A program made the translations under genes and the position numbers. Of a stretch of DNA of 64,000 bases, positions 1-9,268 are shown in pieces; position 1 is the first letter of the stretch; every line of letters starts with the position of its first letter. The stretch spans positions 1-64,000 of the forward strand of contig CACIDC010000003.1 of assembly GCA_902585315.1 (NCBI GenBank). Direction: 5' to 3'. Below the pieces are notes generated by a model, which saw nothing but the letters and a program-made list of their open reading frames with translations, searched no databases and was not told where the DNA came from. Origin of the DNA: an uncultured SAR86 cluster bacterium (GTDB lineage: Bacteria; Pseudomonadota; Gammaproteobacteria; Magnimaribacterales; TMED112).

Positions 1-1
1 T

Positions 2-136
2 ATGGCAGTGATAGAAGTTTCTGACCCTGAGAAGAAAGCAGATATAAATATTAATACTATTAGAACTAAAATCAGTACTATGCCAAAATTATCCATTTGT
101 GTAATAAATAAAATTAATCAAAAAAATAAGAAATAA
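2..136 (+). CDS. Possible 3' end of an unrecognised gene
   Basis: A frame is open from the left edge and stops with TAA at 134-136. The visible 44 residues are lysine- and isoleucine-rich and end in KINQKNKK. In Escherichia coli the gene before rpsP is ffh, but this tail lacks the Met/Gly-rich SRP M-domain ending, so I do not assign it. An in-frame ATG at position 2 could be internal or chance. The other two forward frames are closed early, which mildly favours this being coding. I do not recognise the family. Confidence 0.3.
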   Translation: MAVIEVSDPEKKADININTIRTKISTMPKLSICVINKINQKNKK

Positions 137-196
137 TTTGTGAATCTTCGATAGAAAAGGTGTAAAATGCCATTTTCAAATATTATACAGCAAAAA

Positions 197-712
197 ATGG
201 TAGTAATTAGACTTTCAAGAGCAGGGGCAAAAAAACGCCCTTTTTATCACATATGTGTATCTGATAGAAGAAATAAAAGAGATGGTAAATTTATAGAAAG
301 AATAGGATTTTATAATCCAATAGCCAAAGACACAGAAGAAAAAATTAGATTCGATCATGAAAGATATGACCATTGGTTGTCTGTAGGCGCAAAACCCAGC
401 GATACAGTGGTAATGCTTTTAAAAAGATCAAAGATGTCTGAAGAAGAAATTAATAAGATTGAAGAAAAGAAAGTCGCACAGCAAGAAAAAAAGAAACAAG
501 AGGCCATACTGAAGAAGCAAGAAGAGGCTGCTAAAGAAGCCGAAGAAGCTCCTGCTGAAGAAGCACCGGCCGAAGAAGCATCAGGTGAAGAGACACCGGC
601 CGAAGAAGCACCAGCTGAAGAGACACCGGCCGAAGAAGCACCGGCTGAAGAAGCACCGGCTGAAGAAGCACCGGCCGAAGAAAAAGAATCAGACGATAAA
701 CAAGATAAATAA
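197..712 (+). CDS. rpsP: 30S ribosomal protein S16 with long acidic repeat tail
   Basis: S16 is a small-subunit protein needed for 30S assembly. The conserved fold starts at [17 protein letters not shown] and continues through [19 protein letters not shown]; the family usually ends near 80-90 residues. This protein continues with a Lys/Glu-rich linker and then about ten A-P-A-E-E-like pentapeptides before ESDDKQDK, about 171 residues in all. I use ATG 197 because it matches the canonical S16 start. An in-frame ATG at 167 has an AAAAGG upstream and would add ten residues; it also overlaps a possible TAAAAT -10 box at 163-168. First gene of an rpsP-rimM-(VOC)-trmD-rplS-xerD run. The function of the tail is unknown. 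Confidence 0.95.
   Translation: MVVIRLSRAGAKKRPFYHICVSDRRNKRDGKFIERIGFYNPIAKDTEEKIRFDHERYDHWLSVGAKPSDTVVMLLKRSKMSEEEINKIEEKKVAQQEKKKQEAILKKQEEAAKEAEEAPAEEAPAEEASGEETPAEEAPAEETPAEEAPAEEAPAEEAPAEEKESDDKQDK
542..682 (+). repeat. 15-bp-period repeat encoding [10 protein letters not shown] units
   Basis: The 3' part of rpsP is a degenerate tandem repeat of a 15-base unit (GCACCGGCCGAAGAA-like). In the S16 frame it reads (A/T)PAEE, strongly acidic. In the frame of rimM the same DNA reads [11 protein letters not shown]-like, strongly basic. GC content is visibly higher than in the neighbouring AT-rich coding DNA. Such repeats vary in copy number by slippage; changes in whole units keep both frames. 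Confidence 0.9.
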
Positions 713-1187
713 TATCGAAACTATTCCTGTTGCAAAATTTGGAAAAACTCACGGCTTAAAAGGTGAGATCAAAGTAATTTCATATTGTGATCCTTTAGAA
801 AATATTCTTTCCTACTCAAACTTTTTCCTTAAAGATAAATCTCCTTTAGATCTAAGATTTATGAGCTCTAATCAACCTTTTATTGCAAAAATTGAAAATA
901 TTAATTCCATCGACGATATAAAAGAATTTGTAAATAAAGAGATTTTTATTTCTATAGAAGAAATGCGTCAAGACGAGGATGCTATTTACTGGAGTGATTT
1001 AATTGGATGTAAGGTTGTTGATCAAAACTCAAAAGTACTGGGAGAAATTTACAAGTTAGAAAACCATGGAGCATCTGACTTAGCATTCATCAAAACAAAT
1101 GATGAAGATATTATTATCCCATTAGAGCAGCAATTTCTTGGCAAATTTGAATTAGAGAAAAATATCCTTAATGTAGATTGGGAGTAA
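585..1187 (+). CDS. rimM: 16S rRNA processing protein RimM, start unusual
   Basis: RimM binds S19 and the 30S head during maturation. The N-terminal domain is recognisable at [18 protein letters not shown], and the PRC-barrel-like C-terminal half includes [14 protein letters not shown] and [15 protein letters not shown]. The gene follows rpsP, as in most Gammaproteobacteria. The start is a problem: the only ATG, GTG or TTG in frame upstream of the conserved region is ATG 585, inside the rpsP repeat, which adds about 46 very basic residues (KRHRPKKHQ-like). Homology would place the start at about 696-725, where only ATA (696, 705), ATC (714) or ATT (723) codons exist. Either an overlapping start or a non-AUG start coupled to rpsP termination at 712 is used. 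Confidence 0.88.
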   Translation: MKRHRPKKHQLKRHRPKKHRLKKHRLKKHRPKKKNQTINKINNIETIPVAKFGKTHGLKGEIKVISYCDPLENILSYSNFFLKDKSPLDLRFMSSNQPFIAKIENINSIDDIKEFVNKEIFISIEEMRQDEDAIYWSDLIGCKVVDQNSKVLGEIYKLENHGASDLAFIKTNDEDIIIPLEQQFLGKFELEKNILNVDWE

Positions 1188-1202
1188 AGTAATTAAATTT
1201 GC

Positions 1203-2048
1203 ATGATTGAAAATGTTGACCACATAATTATTGCTGTTGAAGACTTAGAATCAGCAGAAGATAACTACACAAAAATTTTTGGTATAGAGCCAGTTTGGAG
1301 AGGATTTCACAATGAACTAGGAACCTCAAACGTGCTTTTTAATTTTGAAAATACATATTTGGAGCTGCTTGCAGCAACTGGATCTGGTATTGGTGCTGAC
1401 ATGGTAAATAATACTGTTGAAAAAAAAGGTGACGGTTTGTTAGGTTTGGTCCTAGGAACTAAAAACATAAAAGCTTTTAGAGAGAGGGTTAGTGGATTTG
1501 GATTTCCTTTGTCAGAATCTGCTGAAGGTGAAGGGGAGAGTGAGCAAAATGAGAGAAGAAAATGGTTGTATCAATTTTTGCCACCAGAAATAACAAGGGG
1601 AATTTTCTCTTTTGTGATTGAGCATAAATCCAAGGGTTTACCATTCTTTGAACGCGATAAAAGCTCTGTAAGAAAGTTAGAACAAGTTGTAGTAAAAACT
1701 AGTGACTGTGATGGATTTATTAAAGTATATAAAGACCTTTTTGGTATCAGACTCGCTTTGGATAGTTTTATTGAAGCTTGGAAAAAAAGAATGTTATTTT
1801 TCAGGTTAAACAAAACAACAATTGAAGTTATTGAGGAAAAGAATGGTGAAGTTGTGCCAATTGATTCATTATGGGGTCTAGCTTGGGGTGTTAGAGATAT
1901 TAATCTAGCAAGGGAAAGATTGATAGAGCAAAATATTGAAGTTTCAGATATAAAACCAGGAGTTAAAAAAGATACTCTAGTTGCAACAATAAAGTCTCAC
2001 ACAAATAATGTTCCAACTCTCTTGATAGAGCATATAAAAAGATCATAA
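1203..2048 (+). CDS. VOC (glyoxalase-like) family protein
   Basis: The 281-residue protein has two vicinal-oxygen-chelate-type halves. The first starts MIENVDHIIIAVEDLESAEDNY and contains GTSNVLFNFENTYLELLA; the second starts near residue 155 (VRKLEQVVVKTSDCDGF) and ends TLLIEHIKRS. This resembles the glyoxalase-like domain family (Glyoxalase_3 type), whose members include dioxygenases, isomerases and resistance proteins, so no substrate can be given. It sits between rimM and trmD, where E. coli has no gene, with 15 and 10 nt gaps, so it is probably cotranscribed with the ribosomal genes. Confidence 0.75.
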   Translation: MIENVDHIIIAVEDLESAEDNYTKIFGIEPVWRGFHNELGTSNVLFNFENTYLELLAATGSGIGADMVNNTVEKKGDGLLGLVLGTKNIKAFRERVSGFGFPLSESAEGEGESEQNERRKWLYQFLPPEITRGIFSFVIEHKSKGLPFFERDKSSVRKLEQVVVKTSDCDGFIKVYKDLFGIRLALDSFIEAWKKRMLFFRLNKTTIEVIEEKNGEVVPIDSLWGLAWGVRDINLARERLIEQNIEVSDIKPGVKKDTLVATIKSHTNNVPTLLIEHIKRS

Positions 2049-2058
2049 ATTAAAGCAT

Positions 2059-2793
2059 ATGAATATAAATGTAATTTCAATTTTTCCAGAAATATTAGAG
2101 TCCTCTTTTAAAGGGCTTACTGGTAAAGCTTTAGAAAAAAATATTGCAGAGTTGAAACTAATTGATTTAAAAGAATTTTCTAATAATGGCTATGGGGCTG
2201 TTGATGACGCTCCATACGGTGGTGGAGAAGGAATGGTAATTGGTATTGAACCTTTAGAAAAAAGTCTTGAAAGCATTAAAAAACCTGGCCATGTTATATG
2301 TTTGACCCCACAAGGTAGTGTTTTTAATCAAACTAAAGCAATCGAACTCTCAAAATTAAAGGATTTAACTTTTATATGTGGCAGATACGAAGGAATTGAT
2401 CAAAGATTCATCGAAAACTATGTGGATGAGGAAATATCAATAGGTGATTATGTATTAAGTGGAGGCGAGATAGCAGCTTCAGTGGTCATAGATGCAATTT
2501 TAAGAAACATTGATGATGTAATAGGCAACAAAGACTCAGTTAACAAAGACAGTCATAGTGAAGGAAAGTTAAAAGGACATGTATATACTCGACCTAGTGA
2601 ATACAAAGGAAAAAAAGTGCCAGAAATTTTGTTATCTGGAGACCATAAAAAAGTTAATGAGTGGAAATTAGCCAATAGTTTGTGGGTAACAAGAGAAAAA
2701 CGTCCTGATTTATTTAAACAATTGCAACTTTCAGAAAAAGAAATGATATTATTACGTCAATACGGGGACTTTCTTACAAAAAAACATGAGTAA
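2059..2793 (+). CDS. trmD: tRNA (guanine-N1-)-methyltransferase TrmD
   Basis: TrmD methylates G37 next to the anticodon using S-adenosylmethionine and prevents +1 frameshifting. The 244-residue product starts [12 protein letters not shown] and has the SPOUT trefoil-knot motifs [25 protein letters not shown] and [14 protein letters not shown], followed by [16 protein letters not shown] in the C-terminal domain. Length is normal. The end overlaps the start of rplS by 8 nt, as expected for translational coupling. Confidence 0.97.
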   Translation: MNINVISIFPEILESSFKGLTGKALEKNIAELKLIDLKEFSNNGYGAVDDAPYGGGEGMVIGIEPLEKSLESIKKPGHVICLTPQGSVFNQTKAIELSKLKDLTFICGRYEGIDQRFIENYVDEEISIGDYVLSGGEIAASVVIDAILRNIDDVIGNKDSVNKDSHSEGKLKGHVYTRPSEYKGKKVPEILLSGDHKKVNEWKLANSLWVTREKRPDLFKQLQLSEKEMILLRQYGDFLTKKHE

Positions 2794-3133
2794 ACAAACT
2801 ATTCAGAAAATCGAAGAAGAACAACTTAAAGATCATCCAGAGTTTAGAACAGGAGATACAGTTGTGGTGAAAGTCAAAGTTACTGAAGGCTCGAGAACCA
2901 GACTCCAAGCGTTCGAAGGACTAGTAATAAGCAAAAAGAATAGAGGAGTAAACTCATCTTTTATTGTAAGAAAGATTTCAAATGGAGTTGGTGTCGAAAG
3001 AACATTTCAAACCCATAGTACACTTATTGATTCTATATCTGTTAAAAGAAAGGGTTTAGTCAGACAATCAAAACTCTATTACATTCGTGAAAGATCAGGA
3101 AAATCTGCAAGGATTAAAGAAAAAATTAGTTAG
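2786..3133 (+). CDS. rplS: 50S ribosomal protein L19
   Basis: L19 lies at the 30S-50S interface. The 115-residue product has the family core [22 protein letters not shown] split around the basic turn, then [28 protein letters not shown] and [26 protein letters not shown]. Length is normal. It overlaps trmD at its start and shares one base with the GTG start of xerD (TAGTG). Confidence 0.97.
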   Translation: MSKQTIQKIEEEQLKDHPEFRTGDTVVVKVKVTEGSRTRLQAFEGLVISKKNRGVNSSFIVRKISNGVGVERTFQTHSTLIDSISVKRKGLVRQSKLYYIRERSGKSARIKEKIS

Positions 3134-4029
3134 TGCAGTCTGAGTCAAAATTACTTATAGAAACTTTTTTGGATTCACTCTGGTTAGAGAAGAATCTTTC
3201 TCAAAATACACTTGAATCTTATAAAAATGATCTAAATAAATTTAGAAATTTTTTAGAAAAAAATAATAAATCAGTTCTTAAGGCCGACCATTTCTTGATA
3301 CTATCGTTTCTTAGTTATCTCTTGGATGAGGGTTTTTCATCTAAAACGGTTTCTAGGAATATATCCTCTTTAAAGAGTTTTTTTAAATATCTTATAGCGG
3401 TAGAACACATAAAGATAAATCCTATGCTAAATATTGATGCTCCAAAATCAGGATTATTTTTACCTACGACTCTGACAGTAGATGAAACTCAACTAATACT
3501 AGATGCTCCAAATGAATTAAGGCCAATTGAGATGAGAGATAAAGCAATGTTGTATACCTTGTATGCCACAGGAATGAGGATAAGTGAATTAATAAGCTTA
3601 AATATGCACAATGTTGATCTGACGAGAGGTTCTGTACAAGTAGTTGGTAAAGGCGGTAAAGAAAGATTAATACCTCTAACGAATGATGCAATTATTATGA
3701 TAAAAAAATATTTGAGAGAATCTAGAGAAAAACTCTCAAAGGGAAAAGATCATAACAATATATTTGTTTCTACACATGGTAAACAAATAAGTAGACAAAG
3801 CTTTTGGCATAGAATTAAAGCTTACTTAAAAAAAGTCGATGTTAAAAAAGAAGTTCATCCCCATACTTTGAGACATGCCTTTGCAACACATATGTTAAAT
3901 AACGGAGCTGATTTAAGATCTGTTCAGTTACTATTAGGGCATTCAGATTTAGCCACAACTCAGATCTATACCCATGTAGCGCAAGCAGAAGTAAAAAATT
4001 TACACAAAAAACACCATCCCAGAGGCTAA
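3133..4029 (+). CDS. xerD: Tyrosine recombinase XerD
   Basis: XerD acts with XerC at the dif site to resolve chromosome dimers under FtsK control. The 298-residue protein has an N-terminal SAM-like core-binding domain and a C-terminal catalytic domain with Arg in GMRISEL, Lys in GKGGKERLIP, HxxR in HTLRHAFATH, His in LLLGHSDLATT and the nucleophile Tyr in QIYTHV. The start is GTG, overlapping the rplS stop by one base. The order xerD-dsbC-prfB-lysS is that of E. coli, which supports XerD over XerC. Confidence 0.95.
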   Translation: MQSESKLLIETFLDSLWLEKNLSQNTLESYKNDLNKFRNFLEKNNKSVLKADHFLILSFLSYLLDEGFSSKTVSRNISSLKSFFKYLIAVEHIKINPMLNIDAPKSGLFLPTTLTVDETQLILDAPNELRPIEMRDKAMLYTLYATGMRISELISLNMHNVDLTRGSVQVVGKGGKERLIPLTNDAIIMIKKYLRESREKLSKGKDHNNIFVSTHGKQISRQSFWHRIKAYLKKVDVKKEVHPHTLRHAFATHMLNNGADLRSVQLLLGHSDLATTQIYTHVAQAEVKNLHKKHHPRG

Positions 4030-4733
4030 TGAAACATTTAAAAATATTATTTTTTTTATCTTTTTTTATTTTAAGTGACGACGAAGGCATAAAAGACAAG
4101 ATTCAAAAGATACTTCCGCCAGGCCTACCAATAAATTTTATTGAGACTTCTCAAATTCCAGAATTCTATGTGGTGAATGTGGCTAACAATCAAATCTTAT
4201 ATGTATCAAAATCTTTTGAATTTGTATTAGCTGGAGAAGTAATTCAACTCAAAGAAGGACAAATAACTAGTTTGAACGATCAATATCAGACAAAGCTTAT
4301 AAAAAATATACTCACGACCATTGATGTCAATGAGAGCATCAGCTTTATCTCAGATAATGAGAAGTATAAATTGACTGTTTTTACAGACATTTCATGTAGT
4401 TATTGCAGACTACTTCACAGTGAAATAGATAGTTATCTTGATGAAGGCCTAACAATAAATTATCTAGCATTTCCAAGAGATGGTTTAACTGGCAATGTTT
4501 ATAAGGATATGGTTAGTGCGTGGTGTAGCCAAAATCCCAAACAATCTTTAACCAATTTAAAGAAAGGAGAAGAAATTAAAGAATTAGAATGCAGCAATCC
4601 AGTGAGTGATCACTTTAGAAAAGGAAGTTTGCTTGGTATAACAGGAACACCTACAATAATTTTAGAGGATGGGAGAACGTTTTCTGGTTACATACCGGCA
4701 AATGAATTAATAAATATTATCGAAAATGGATAA
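4029..4733 (+). CDS. dsbC: Thiol:disulfide interchange protein DsbC
   Basis: DsbC is a periplasmic disulfide isomerase. The product (234 residues) has a short hydrophobic signal (KILFFLSFFIL), a dimerisation domain, and a thioredoxin-like domain with CSYC at about residues 123-126 and a cis-proline loop in GITGTPTIIL. A second cysteine pair (AWCSQ and ELECSN) matches the structural disulfide of the family. The active site is CSYC rather than the usual CGYC, so redox potential may differ. recJ, which follows dsbC in E. coli, is absent; prfB starts 8 nt inside this gene. Confidence 0.92.
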   Translation: MKHLKILFFLSFFILSDDEGIKDKIQKILPPGLPINFIETSQIPEFYVVNVANNQILYVSKSFEFVLAGEVIQLKEGQITSLNDQYQTKLIKNILTTIDVNESISFISDNEKYKLTVFTDISCSYCRLLHSEIDSYLDEGLTINYLAFPRDGLTGNVYKDMVSAWCSQNPKQSLTNLKKGEEIKELECSNPVSDHFRKGSLLGITGTPTIILEDGRTFSGYIPANELINIIENG

Positions 4734-5821
4734 AGCTGAACTAAATTTATTTCTACAAAAAACAAAAGATAGAGTAAATGATCTTAGGGGGTTCCTTTGA
4801 CCCAGAAAAATTATCAAGTGATTTATCAGCGATAGAAAACAAGCTGCAAGATCCAGAAATTTGGAAAGATCACAAAAAGCTAAATGAATTCAATAAGCAG
4901 AAGACTGTTTTAGAAACAAAAGTAAATGAATTTAGTGTTATTGAAGAAAAAATAGCAGACATTATTGACCTAGTTTCAATATCAATCGAGCTAAACGATA
5001 GCGATGAACTAAAAAACCAAGGCATTGCACTCACCGAATTAAATTCAGAAATAGATTCGCTTGAAACCAAAAAATATTTTTCAAAGGAAAACGATATAAA
5101 TAATGCTTACCTTGATATTCAATCAGGCTCAGGCGGAACAGAAGCACAGGATTGGGCAGAAATGCTGTATAGGATGTATATGCGATGGTCAGAAGATATG
5201 GGCTTTAAAGTTAAGATAGAGGAATATTCTGTAGGTGATGTAGCAGGTATTAAAAGTGCAAGTATTCATATAAGTGGTCAATATGCATATGGATGGCTTA
5301 GAACAGAAACGGGTATTCATAGACTTGTACGGAAATCACCCTTTGATTCAGGGAATAGAAGACACACTTCCTTTGCTGCAGTTTTTGTTTCTCCTGAAAT
5401 AGATGACGATATTGAGATTGATCTTGATATGTCGCAAGTACGAATAGATACATATAGAGCTTCTGGAGCTGGAGGACAGCATGTAAATAAAACTGATTCA
5501 GCTGTCAGGCTTACACATATCCCAACAGGGCTGGTTGTTCAATGCCAATCACAGAGATCACAACATCAAAATAAAGATAGGGCAATTAAGCAGTTGAAAT
5601 CAAGATTATACGAAATGGAGTTGCAAAAAAAAGAAGAAGAAATAAAGAAAATTGAAGATTCTAAGACTGATATAGGATGGGGAAATCAGATAAGATCTTA
5701 TGTTCTTGATCAGTCAAGAATTAAAGATATAAGAACAAAGCATGAGGAAACAAATACTCAGTCAGTATTAGATGGTAAAATTAATAACTTCATCAAAGAG
5801 AGTTTGAAGCATGGATACTAA
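4726..5821 (+). CDS. prfB: Peptide chain release factor 2, programmed +1 frameshift
   Basis: RF2 terminates translation at UGA and UAA. The full protein needs two frames: ATG 4726 (MDKAELNLFLQKTKDRVNDL, then RGFL) reads to an in-frame TGA at 4798-4800, and skipping T4798 continues with GAC 4799 to the stop at 5821, giving about 364 residues. The SPF stop-codon recognition motif (SPFDSG, about residues 204-206) and the catalytic GGQ (GAGGQHVN, about 249-251) fall almost exactly where E. coli RF2 has them. A plain ORF caller would start wrongly at ATG 4778. The start overlaps dsbC and the end overlaps lysS by 11 nt. Confidence 0.97.
4786..4801 (+). promoter_or_regulatory. prfB: prfB autoregulatory frameshift site
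   Basis: The sequence AGGGGGTTCCTTTGAC contains an internal Shine-Dalgarno-like AGGGGG (4786-4791), the slippery CTT (4795-4797), the in-frame TGA (4798-4800) and the following C that makes a weak stop context. This is the classic RF2 arrangement: when RF2 is scarce, ribosomes pause at UGA and slip +1 on CUU to make more RF2. It differs from the E. coli site only by TTC in place of TAT before CTT. Confidence 0.97.
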
Positions 5822-7274
5822 AGATTTATCAAAAGTTCAAAAGGATAGAAATGTTAAATTAGAGAAACTTCGTTCAGAAGGTTTTGATTATCCAAATGAT
5901 TTTGAAAAAAAATACGATATTTCATATCTAGTTGAAAAGTTTGGAAATTTTTCTAAAAGTGAATTAGAAAAGAAAAACCAAATGGCCTCTAATGCTGGAA
6001 GAGTAGTTCTCAAAAGGGAAATGGGCAAAGTTGTATTTATTACAATTGAAGATTTTTCTGGTCGTATACAAGCTTATTTTTCGAAAAATAATTTAGAGGA
6101 AAGGCTAGAAGAGGTTAAAGATTTAGATTTAGGCGATATTATCGGTATCGAGGGAATATTATTCAGAACAAAGACCGACGAGCTTACTATTGAAGTTAAA
6201 GATTTTAAACTTTTAACAAAATCTTTAAATCCTATGCCCGAAAAACATGCAGGATTAACTGATATAGAGACTATCTACAGACAGAGATATGTAGATTTGA
6301 TGAGCAATAAAGATTCAAGGGAAGTTTTTGTAAAAAGAAATAAAATTGTTCAATCTATACGAAAAAATTTAGAAGAAGCAGGATTCTTAGAGGTTGAAAC
6401 CCCAATGATGCATCCTATTCCAGGAGGTGCCAATGCTAAACCATTTAAAACACATCACAATGCACTTGATAAAGAATTATTTTTGAGAATAGCTCCAGAA
6501 TTATATTTAAAAAGATTGCTGGTTGGAGGATTTGAGAAAGTTTTTGAAATTAATAGAAATTTTAGAAACGAAGGCTTATCAACAATACATAATCCAGAAT
6601 TCACTATGCTTGAATTCTATGAGGCATATGGATCTTTGGATAGAACAACTCGATTTGTTCAGAAATTAGTACAAGACAGCATTTCTGCAGTGAATGACTC
6701 ACTTAGCATCATTTATGAAGATAAGGAACTCAATTTAGAGAGTGACTTTGAGGTTAAATCTTTAAAGGATTTAGTGCAGGAAAAATTAAACATGGCACTT
6801 GATACAGAAAAACAAATCTATGATGCCGCTAAAAAAACTGGATTGAAAGTAAAAAGTGATTGGGGGTGGGGTAAAATTCTTTTAGAGCTTTTCGAAGAAC
6901 ATGTTGAGAAAAATTTATGGAGCCCTACGTTTGTAAAAGACTATCCATATGAAGTATCACCATTATCAAGAAGAAAAAATGAAAACAAGGATTACACAGA
7001 TCGAATTGAGCTATTTATAGCAGGCAGAGAGTTTGCTAACTTCTTCTGTGAGTTAAACGACCCGATTGATCAAGAAGAAAGATTTGATATGCAACTCAAA
7101 CAAAAAGATTTGGGTGATCAAGAGGCAATGGCTTTTGATGATGATTATATCAACGCGTTAAAGTATGGAATGCCACCAGCGACTGGTGTTGGGTTAGGCA
7201 TTGATAGGTTAGTAATGCTTGCTACAAATAAAAGCTCTATAAGAGATGTCGTCCTTTTTCCCACTCTGAAGTAA
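5811..7274 (+). CDS. lysS: Lysyl-tRNA synthetase, class II
   Basis: Charges tRNA-Lys. The 487-residue protein has an N-terminal OB-fold ([19 protein letters not shown]) and the class II catalytic core: motif 1 near [19 protein letters not shown], motif 2 [19 protein letters not shown], and motif 3 [16 protein letters not shown]. Length is normal. It overlaps prfB by 11 nt, as in the widespread prfB-lysS pairing, and is followed 2 nt later by a lipoprotein gene. Confidence 0.97.
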   Translation: MDTKDLSKVQKDRNVKLEKLRSEGFDYPNDFEKKYDISYLVEKFGNFSKSELEKKNQMASNAGRVVLKREMGKVVFITIEDFSGRIQAYFSKNNLEERLEEVKDLDLGDIIGIEGILFRTKTDELTIEVKDFKLLTKSLNPMPEKHAGLTDIETIYRQRYVDLMSNKDSREVFVKRNKIVQSIRKNLEEAGFLEVETPMMHPIPGGANAKPFKTHHNALDKELFLRIAPELYLKRLLVGGFEKVFEINRNFRNEGLSTIHNPEFTMLEFYEAYGSLDRTTRFVQKLVQDSISAVNDSLSIIYEDKELNLESDFEVKSLKDLVQEKLNMALDTEKQIYDAAKKTGLKVKSDWGWGKILLELFEEHVEKNLWSPTFVKDYPYEVSPLSRRKNENKDYTDRIELFIAGREFANFFCELNDPIDQEERFDMQLKQKDLGDQEAMAFDDDYINALKYGMPPATGVGLGIDRLVMLATNKSSIRDVVLFPTLK

Positions 7275-7276
7275 AA

Positions 7277-9265
7277 ATGAATTTGAGAAATCTATTTTCA
7301 GTTTTCTCCATCTTACTTTTAACTGCATGTGGCGGTGGAGGAGGAGAAGGAACTTCAGCACCAACCCCAACTCCAACACCTGCACCAACACCTGCACCAA
7401 CTCCTTCAGTAAGCCTCAGTTCAAATCTTACTGAAATTGATGCAACTAACCAAATTAGATTAACTTGGGACTCATACGGTGTTAACAATTGTTTGGCTGG
7501 TATAGTTGCTGATGGAGGTTCTATGGGGACTGGCTACTATGAATTGTTTAATATTTCTGAATGGAGCGGACCAAAAAATTCATCTGGAACAGAAGATTTG
7601 GTAATAAATTATAGTGGAATTTATGATTTTGGTCTTAGGTGTTCAATTGAAAATGATGAAGATCAATTTCTAGAAGCCACACAAAGAGTAATTGTTAATC
7701 AATTAGGAGTAAGAACTGATACTGATTTAGAGCCAGTAAATTATCCAAATGACTCAGCAAGCTACTGTTATAGATATTGGACAGACAAATACAACTATCG
7801 AGGAGGAGAAACACAAGGTCTAAATGATAATTGTGAAATTAAAATTAACGAAAATGAAATATTTTATGCCGATATCATTAACAACGATAACGATTCACTT
7901 AATTCAGAGATAGATATGAGAATAGAATATTCAGATTTTTGTTTAAGAGCACGTGACACAGATTCTGGAAATTTTGTCTGCGTATCAGCTTTCATAGGAA
8001 ATCAAAATGACATAGAAGAAAAATGGAATCCATTCATTAATCTTTTCTATGGTAATGTTGATGGTTCTGATATAGTGCTTGGTGAAGGAAACTGGACATT
8101 TGATTCTTCCGATCCCTCCAAATTGATCTCTAACATTATCATTCCTACAGGATCAAAACTTTTAATTTTAGATCATGAAATTTTTAGTGAGAATAGTTCT
8201 AAACTGATAATTAGAGGGGGGAGTTTAGAAATATTAAACTCCAGAATGCAGAATATTATAATTCAGATTGATTATTTAGATGACAGTAACTTAGGAGTCT
8301 TGGATATCCAAGGCTCTTCATTAATTAACGTTGATATAGCAGAAATAAGTGATGAGGAATCGAACAGAGCACATTTCAAATTTTATAGGAATTGGCTTGA
8401 GAATGTAAACAAAGGTCTCAGTAAAACTGACAAACTGAATTTCAATTATCCAGCGCATATTTTTTTTATTGAGAACGTTATGTACAATTCTGCAAATATT
8501 GAATTGAGTTTTGTTTCACCTTATTTTGAGGGAGAAAGTGTACAAAACAAAAAGATCATTCCAGATGAAGACATTTTTAATTCATTTGATTTGCCATGTG
8601 ATTATACAAATAGGTTTACAAATCAAGCTTGTGCACCTTCAGGGGATAATAATAAACATAGACCCATAATTTCTGGAAATATTTTTGTATCGAGTGAAAT
8701 TTCACCACCAGATTGTGATGGTTATGAGGTTTATATTTGTACAAGAGATATGCTTGTAAAGTTATGGGAAGAAATGCCTGATAAAACAACATTAAAATAC
8801 CATCCTTCAATAGAAAAGAATGCGTTCACTCAAAATATATCTGGTGTTCTTGCCTTTTCAAGTAATATTGTTGATATCTCAAAAGTTCTTTCTTTTGGAC
8901 CTTTAGTAGGCTCTGCTGTGAATCAAAACATATGTCAAAAAAAATATTTTATGGAAGACGATGGTCCGTTTGTTGATTTGGATGATGCAGATGGACTATC
9001 GTGTACGTATGAAAATATTATTGTAGGTCTAAACCCTTCCTGGGATTACTTTCGACCAAGATTATATTTTGATGACCAGCGTATAGTATCTGATGTAAAG
9101 CCTGTTTTTAGAACTTCTCTATATGATTGTTCCCGTACACCTGATATATGTAATAACTGGCAAACAAAATGGGAATATAGTCTTTTTGTAAGAGATTATG
9201 GGAACAGCTATTATCCTCCACCATATAAATTAAAAATTATAGATATTCTTGAAGCGAATAATTAA
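7277..9265 (+). CDS. Large lipoprotein with Pro/Thr linker, unknown function
   Basis: The 662-residue product starts with a lipoprotein signal ([18 protein letters not shown], lipobox LTAC, Cys18), then a Gly-rich patch and a (PT/PA) linker of about 20 residues. The remaining 600 residues are Asp/Asn/Ser-rich with scattered cysteines and contain a region of strand-like segments ([18 protein letters not shown]) that suggests a beta-helix-like or beta-rich exported domain. I recognise no catalytic motif. Probably an outer-membrane or surface lipoprotein. It lies 2 nt after lysS and 3 nt before a second lipoprotein whose leader DNA is almost the same. Confidence 0.8.
   Translation: MNLRNLFSVFSILLLTACGGGGGEGTSAPTPTPTPAPTPAPTPSVSLSSNLTEIDATNQIRLTWDSYGVNNCLAGIVADGGSMGTGYYELFNISEWSGPKNSSGTEDLVINYSGIYDFGLRCSIENDEDQFLEATQRVIVNQLGVRTDTDLEPVNYPNDSASYCYRYWTDKYNYRGGETQGLNDNCEIKINENEIFYADIINNDNDSLNSEIDMRIEYSDFCLRARDTDSGNFVCVSAFIGNQNDIEEKWNPFINLFYGNVDGSDIVLGEGNWTFDSSDPSKLISNIIIPTGSKLLILDHEIFSENSSKLIIRGGSLEILNSRMQNIIIQIDYLDDSNLGVLDIQGSSLINVDIAEISDEESNRAHFKFYRNWLENVNKGLSKTDKLNFNYPAHIFFIENVMYNSANIELSFVSPYFEGESVQNKKIIPDEDIFNSFDLPCDYTNRFTNQACAPSGDNNKHRPIISGNIFVSSEISPPDCDGYEVYICTRDMLVKLWEEMPDKTTLKYHPSIEKNAFTQNISGVLAFSSNIVDISKVLSFGPLVGSAVNQNICQKKYFMEDDGPFVDLDDADGLSCTYENIIVGLNPSWDYFRPRLYFDDQRIVSDVKPVFRTSLYDCSRTPDICNNWQTKWEYSLFVRDYGNSYYPPPYKLKIIDILEANN
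7286..7314 (+). repeat. Leader segment duplicated at 9278-9306
   Basis: Twenty-nine bases encoding the hydrophobic core of the lipoprotein signal ([10 protein letters not shown]) are identical here and at 9278-9306 in the next gene; the surrounding 5' ends differ at only a few positions. This points to duplication or gene conversion of the signal-plus-linker module in front of unrelated mature domains. Confidence 0.85.
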
Positions 9266-9268
9266 CAA

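Noticed and set aside
542-682. CRISPR or other array-like repeat
   Set aside because: The repeat is coding, 15 bases long and without spacers.
531-752. Minus-strand leucine/proline-rich frame opposite the rpsP repeat
   Set aside because: It is a by-product of the 15-base repeat read in reverse; no start signal or protein-like composition.
3133-4029. XerD-like recombinase as an integron or phage integrase
   Set aside because: Sequence motifs and the xerD-dsbC-prfB-lysS order mark it as the housekeeping enzyme; no attachment site or phage gene is near.
4778-4800. Independent start of prfB at ATG 4778
   Set aside because: It bypasses the N-terminus and the frameshift cassette that is clearly present.
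7350-7420. Pro/Thr repeat DNA as a mobile element
   Set aside because: It encodes a linker in frame, with no terminal repeats or transposase.
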